Shown here one piece after another: positions 28,231-32,388 of a stretch of 32,388 bases of DNA. Position 1 is the stretch's first letter. Each line of letters begins with the position of its first letter. This DNA comes from Flavobacteriaceae bacterium (GTDB taxonomy: Bacteria; Bacteroidota; Bacteroidia; Flavobacteriales; Flavobacteriaceae), in contig NZIQ01000018.1 in assembly GCA_002691685.1 (NCBI GenBank), positions 1 to 32,388 of the forward strand, given 5' to 3'. The position numbers and the translations under genes are program-made. Under the pieces are notes generated by a model. It was not told where the DNA came from. It saw nothing but the letters and a program-made list of their open reading frames with translations, and did no database searches.

Positions 28231-29136
28231 ATGGTATTTATTACACTAGGATGTCAAGATAGAAGTGAGGTGGAAGAAGTTTTTCTCTTTTCATACTTTA
28301 AAAATAACGGAGAAGACGGGCTCCATTTGGCTTACAGTTACGACGGGCTGAAATGGGAGGCCTTGAACGATGACAGGTCGTTTTTGACTCCAGAGCTAAG
28401 CAAGGATAAACTCATGCGTGACCCTTGTCTTATTAAAGGGCCAGACGGAAAATTCCATATGGTTTGGACCGTAAGCTGGGAAGAAAACGGAATAGGCTAC
28501 GCAAACTCTACGGATTTAATCAACTGGTCTGAGCAGCAATTTATTCCAGTCATGCAGCATGAGGAATCAACCAAAAATTCATGGGCACCAGAATTGTTTT
28601 ACGATGAAGAACAAGAGCAGTACCTAATTTTTTGGGCAAGTACAGTATCAGATCAGTTTTTAGAAACCGCCAATCAAGCTGAAGACAGCTGGAATCACAG
28701 AATTTATTACACTACCACCAAAGACTTCGAAGAATTTACAGAGACCGAGATTTTTGTCGAACCAGGATTCAATGTCATCGACGCTACAATTGCACGAAAT
28801 GAAAGCCAGTATTTTATGATCATAAAGGATGAGACTTTGCTTCCTGAAGCTCAAAAAACACTACACGTGCTTGAATCTGACAACCCCTATAACTGGAACG
28901 TTTCTATTTCAGAAGCCATCTCTAATCACTGGGTTGAAGGCCCCACCATAACCAAAATAGGCGATGAGTGGATGGTTTATTTCGACCAATACAGGGAACA
29001 TAAATTCGGAGCCGTAAAGTCAAAAGACCTCACGAACTGGGAAGATATCTCCGATCAAATTGAATTTCCAGACGGAATGCGACACGGCACCGTATTTAAG
29101 GTTTCAAAAGATGTATTGGATGTATTGTGGGGATGA
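28231..29136 (+). CDS. Glycoside hydrolase family 43-like lipoprotein; start uncertain
   Basis: 'LHLAYSYDGLKWEALN…MRDPCLIKGPDGKFHMVWTVSW…IGYANSTDLINWSEQQ…SWAPELFYDEEQEQYLIFWAS…VEGPTITKIGDEWMVYFDQY' five-blade propeller pattern. Confidence 0.8.
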   Translation: MVFITLGCQDRSEVEEVFLFSYFKNNGEDGLHLAYSYDGLKWEALNDDRSFLTPELSKDKLMRDPCLIKGPDGKFHMVWTVSWEENGIGYANSTDLINWSEQQFIPVMQHEESTKNSWAPELFYDEEQEQYLIFWASTVSDQFLETANQAEDSWNHRIYYTTTKDFEEFTETEIFVEPGFNVIDATIARNESQYFMIIKDETLLPEAQKTLHVLESDNPYNWNVSISEAISNHWVEGPTITKIGDEWMVYFDQYREHKFGAVKSKDLTNWEDISDQIEFPDGMRHGTVFKVSKDVLDVLWG

Positions 29137-29373
29137 ATCATTCCCTTCATCCCAAAAACAAAAGAAAAAGAACACTTTTTTCAATTTAATTCTTGACGGA
29201 GATGCCTGCGGCTATTGATGTTTTCAGTAAATGAAATAGCGTCAATTACATTATAAATTTTTTCGTTTGAAGAAGTTATTCTTTACTCAATTTGAAGTTC
29301 TTTTCGTCAAAATGAAAAGCTTATAGTATGGTTTAGGTAAGTATAAACAACGGGTCACTTTCCATTCATTGCA

Positions 29374-29400
29374 TAAAAAAACCCTCCGCTTGGGAGGGTT
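29374..29400 (-). terminator. Intrinsic terminator of the 29422-30072 gene
   Basis: AACCCTCC/GGAGGGTT 8-bp stem, 5-nt loop; on the minus strand followed by a T7 tract. Confidence 0.85.
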
Positions 29401-29421
29401 GATAATATTCATTTGATTTTT

Positions 29422-30072
29422 TTATTGTTGAGGTTGATATTTATAATAGCCTTCAACAGGAATCATCAAATGATCATAACCTGTTCCTTTGAACATAATG
29501 TAGGGTGCGCCACTCATGAAATCCGTAGTATTACCTTCGAGTGATGCTGGGTCTTTTGGAAATAACATTAAGTGAGGACCTGATTCAATCCATTGACCTT
29601 CAGCCGAGTCTTCTTTATTAAAAACCATAGGAGTGGTATTGTCTTCTCCCATATCACCATGAAGCATCCATGCCCAACCATCGTGGTCGAGCTGAGGCAA
29701 TGTTCCTGCCATGAAAGCTTCCATAACCTTCATTGCTTGAGCATCACCAACCATTGGCATTGCCTCATGAGGATCTTTCCACCCATTTTTAGGGTCAGCC
29801 ATACCTCGCGGATTTGCTGCTAAAGCTGTCCAGCCATTTGTGCCTTCTCTCAAAACAGTTCCATCTAAATCAATAACAGTACAATCTGCCGCTATAAAAG
29901 ATGGTGCAGCAGAACTATAGGCCCAAATTTTCCATTCTGCAGAAGTATGCGGACCTGAGGGTTCTCCATTGGAATTTGAGCTTTCCATTACAGACGCTTC
30001 AGAAGACGTTTCAGCGCAAGCAATTAAGCTTAATGTCAAAAAAAGTAAAATGATATTTTTCATAAGGGTCAT
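29422..30072 (-). CDS. Conserved secreted lipoprotein, function unknown (intact copy)
   Basis: Lipobox 'LSLIACAE'; 'SFIAADCTVIDLDGTVLREGTNGWTALAANPRGMADPKNGWKDPHEAMPM…'. Confidence 0.7.
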   Translation of the reverse strand: MTLMKNIILLFLTLSLIACAETSSEASVMESSNSNGEPSGPHTSAEWKIWAYSSAAPSFIAADCTVIDLDGTVLREGTNGWTALAANPRGMADPKNGWKDPHEAMPMVGDAQAMKVMEAFMAGTLPQLDHDGWAWMLHGDMGEDNTTPMVFNKEDSAEGQWIESGPHLMLFPKDPASLEGNTTDFMSGAPYIMFKGTGYDHLMIPVEGYYKYQPQQ

Positions 30073-30168
30073 TTATTATAGTTTATAACGTGGTTTTAAA
30101 TTGTTTCAGCTATTATTTAAGGTTAATATCGAACTAACATATTTCTGCGTCAATTCTAAAATAAACAT

Positions 30169-30720
30169 TTAATAGGAGAATTCAGCACCTTCGACTTCTT
30201 TAGCTCTCTTGTAAACATTAATCTTTTTAATCTTCCCATTGACAAATAGAATGTCGTGAACATTATATTCAAATATTGGATTGCCTTCCGCATCGATATC
30301 CGTATAATCATTACCAGTAGTAAGCCACTGTTCAAGCACATCATCTTTATTTTTTGCGGCATTTGCAATCATCCACTTTACTTCCCATTTTGGAGCGGCT
30401 GTCTTAAACCAATTGTCTAAGGTTTCTATATGAGAGGCATTACCTTTCAAAACACTTCCATCTGCTGTATAACCTTCCCAGTCTTCAGCATTAATTTCAG
30501 CAATCTTATCTAAGTCTCTGTCATTATGAGCTTGAATATATTCTAACCAAATGGCTTGATTAGAGGTTTCTCCAACAAGGATAGGTGTCATTTCCGAAGT
30601 CCCATCCATAAGAGCAGAGCCAATTTGGGTTGGTGTTGTGTCCTCAGATGTCTCTCCTGTGCTGTTTTGACAGCTAGTGATGAATAAAAAAGTAAGTAAT
30701 AAAAAGCTGAAAGGTTTCAT
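30169..30720 (-). CDS. NTF2/SnoaL-like lipoprotein
   Basis: Lipobox 'FLFITSCQN'; 'WLEYIQAHNDRDLDKIAEINAEDWEGYTADGSVLKGNASHIETLDNWF' NTF2-like pattern. Confidence 0.65.
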   Translation of the reverse strand: MKPFSFLLLTFLFITSCQNSTGETSEDTTPTQIGSALMDGTSEMTPILVGETSNQAIWLEYIQAHNDRDLDKIAEINAEDWEGYTADGSVLKGNASHIETLDNWFKTAAPKWEVKWMIANAAKNKDDVLEQWLTTGNDYTDIDAEGNPIFEYNVHDILFVNGKIKKINVYKRAKEVEGAEFSY

Positions 30721-30738
30721 TAAATTGAATTTTAGAGA

Positions 30739-31305
30739 TTAATTATTTTCTGTTAAGTATTGAGCTATTTGATCATCAATAGAACTAGGGTCAAACCACT
30801 CATTTAATACAACAACCTTCCCGTCTTCATTGAATTGCTGTATGACATAAAACTTTAAATGAAACGGTGCACCTGTTTCGATATGATTCCCTGACCACAC
30901 TCCATAGATTCGGATTACATCAGGCGAAGAATTTGTCTTTCCAGTATCCGAAAAAGTTGAACCTGCCCAATATGCACCTTCCCCTCCAATAATTCCTCCT
31001 CCAGGAGTGAATTTTACGTTTTCGAAGTTGTCGATGTAATTTTTAGCAGCGGCTTTTAATTCTTCTTTGCCGAGAATAATATTATTATTCCAGTTGGGAG
31101 GACTCCATTTTACTGAATCAGCGTATAATTCTAAGAATAGGTTTAAGTCTTTATTCTCTACTCCTCCTACATGATGTTTTTCGAAAGATTTCCAGTTTTT
31201 TTCAAATCTGATTTGATCATCATTCATTTTTTCAGGTTCAGTACGGATGTTTATGCATGCTGAGAAAATTACAAGTGCAAAACACAATGTAAAAATTTTA
31301 TTCAT
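30739..31305 (-). CDS. NTF2/SnoaL-like lipoprotein
   Basis: Lipobox 'LVIFSACIN'; 'NKDLNLFLELYADSVKWSPPNWNNNIILGKEELKAAAKNYI' NTF2-like pattern. Confidence 0.55.
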   Translation of the reverse strand: MNKIFTLCFALVIFSACINIRTEPEKMNDDQIRFEKNWKSFEKHHVGGVENKDLNLFLELYADSVKWSPPNWNNNIILGKEELKAAAKNYIDNFENVKFTPGGGIIGGEGAYWAGSTFSDTGKTNSSPDVIRIYGVWSGNHIETGAPFHLKFYVIQQFNEDGKVVVLNEWFDPSSIDDQIAQYLTENN

Positions 31306-31325
31306 AATTAATTCTTTAGTATTGT

Positions 31326-31748
31326 TTATTCTATGATTGGGGCTACTTTGAATTTCATTGTTTTGGCAACAAAATCAAGTTCACCACTCACGATATTAAA
31401 AACTCCATTTGTTGAGTCATTGTCTAAGGAATACATTTTAAACACTTTACCTTCCTTTCTCCAAACACCCTGAAGAGAACCATTTACAATTTTATCGCCT
31501 ATTTGAGTCCAGGCAAAACCAGTAAATTCTCCTTGCCCTTCAGCATCAAAATAATTCGTAAAAGTATAGGATAAATATGCTTTTCCATAAGGACCTGCTT
31601 CACCTGATGCGGCAATTTGCCAATTCTTACCATCTGTGGTCATGGCAGAATCAATTTCAAAATCAGCATTAAATGTTTCACCCCAAGATATGTCTTGAGC
31701 GAAAGTAACTCCGGTAGTTAGCACGAGTAACAGAAATAGTTTTTTCAT
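31326..31748 (-). CDS. Secreted hypothetical protein (140 aa)
   Basis: Signal peptide MKKLFLLLVLTTGVTFAQ; complete ORF in the minus-strand cluster. Confidence 0.6.
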   Translation of the reverse strand: MKKLFLLLVLTTGVTFAQDISWGETFNADFEIDSAMTTDGKNWQIAASGEAGPYGKAYLSYTFTNYFDAEGQGEFTGFAWTQIGDKIVNGSLQGVWRKEGKVFKMYSLDNDSTNGVFNIVSGELDFVAKTMKFKVAPIIE

Positions 31749-31794
31749 TTGAGTAATGGTTAAGTTTAATGTTAGTGTAAAATAAACAATTAAT

Positions 31795-32079
31795 TTAAAA
31801 TTTAACCTTTATATTCGAAGCACTACCTTTCAGATTTTTTGTTGAATTCGTTGACGTACTGCTATAACTATTCATTTTCTTTTGAAGATTATCATTAAGT
31901 CTATCATTAAGACCTTTATCACTTAATAGGCCTGTGCAGGAACAATCATTCTCAATCAAAAATTTATCTAAAATGAATAATATTTCAATCCTTGAGTAAC
32001 GCTTTCCTTTATAGATCAAGCTTTCAATTGTTGCTGGACTAGAACAATACATTTCATAAATACGTCTTTCGATATCCAA
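31795..32079 (-). CDS. Hypothetical protein (94 aa)
   Basis: Complete ORF; Ser/Asn/Lys-rich C-terminus; no family recognised. Confidence 0.35.
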   Translation of the reverse strand: MDIERRIYEMYCSSPATIESLIYKGKRYSRIEILFILDKFLIENDCSCTGLLSDKGLNDRLNDNLQKKMNSYSSTSTNSTKNLKGSASNIKVKF

Positions 32080-32221
32080 ATTACTATCAATTTCTTAACA
32101 CCCAAATTCTTAAAAAAATTTGCATCCAGTGTAATAAAATGATTATTAAATAGTTTTCTTTCCTTTTCGAAGAAACTGTTTTTGAGATAGTCTAAAGTGA
32201 AGATTTTTAAAAGTTTAAAGT

Positions 32222-32388
32222 CTAACCGCTATAGCTTAATGACTTGAATTCAGATATTGAATAATCAATATTTTCAATCGTATCTACAAAGCGATAGGAA
32301 GTGGTTACACTGTCTTTGGTGAATTTGGTGAGAAGGTATCCGCGGCGAGATGAATCTAGATATTGCAGTTCATCTACTAAGATTTTCC
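32222..32388 (-). CDS. C-terminus of alkaline phosphatase D-like protein (truncated by window edge)
   Basis: Minus-strand open frame …KILVDELQYLDSSRRGYLLTKFTKDSVTTSYRFVDTIENIDYSISEFKSLSYSG*, resembling PhoD-family C-termini ('QYLD…RGY…F…VDTI'). Confidence 0.5.
   Translation of the reverse strand, partial: KILVDELQYLDSSRRGYLLTKFTKDSVTTSYRFVDTIENIDYSISEFKSLSYSG

Noticed and set aside
30156-30368. Minus-strand 70-aa ORF
   Set aside because: Alternative frame of the NTF2-like gene 30169-30720.
1-32388. CRISPR array, tRNA/rRNA, IS element or integrase
   Set aside because: No regularly spaced repeats, cloverleaf, rRNA-like sequence or transposase/integrase motif recognised by eye.

Overview
AT-rich window whose gene families and lipoprotein content look like Bacteroidota (Flavobacteriia-like; inferred from content, not tested). 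From left to right: (1) bases 1-12208, the 3' part of an extracellular contractile injection system (eCIS, Afp/PVC/MAC-like) operon, with two baseplate proteins, a fibre/adhesin-like protein, a 1430-aa CIS tape-measure-family protein and an Afp15-like AAA+ ATPase; (2) a voltage-gated-type K+ channel 18 nt downstream of the ATPase, then a convergent DoxX-like gene; (3) a small-membrane-protein/DUF6090-like/mini-lipoprotein cluster with one apparent frameshift, followed by a candidate structured ncRNA; (4) a DUF6607-like / ankyrin / DUF2271-like / PepSY / flavodoxin-reductase operon, in which the PepSY-reductase gene appears split by a 1-nt frameshift; (5) a decayed second copy of a lipoprotein gene that is intact 8 kb downstream; (6) a transmembrane beta-propeller/AraC-HTH-like regulator beside CotH, sialate O-acetylesterase and GH43-like genes; (7) a minus-strand set of small secreted proteins and the C-terminus of a PhoD-like phosphatase. 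Notable non-coding signals are a perfect 30-bp palindrome inside the tape-measure gene, a candidate ~130-nt RNA with competing helices, and two probable single-base frameshifts. No CRISPR array, rRNA, tRNA or transposase was recognised. All family assignments are from reading motifs; no database search was run.
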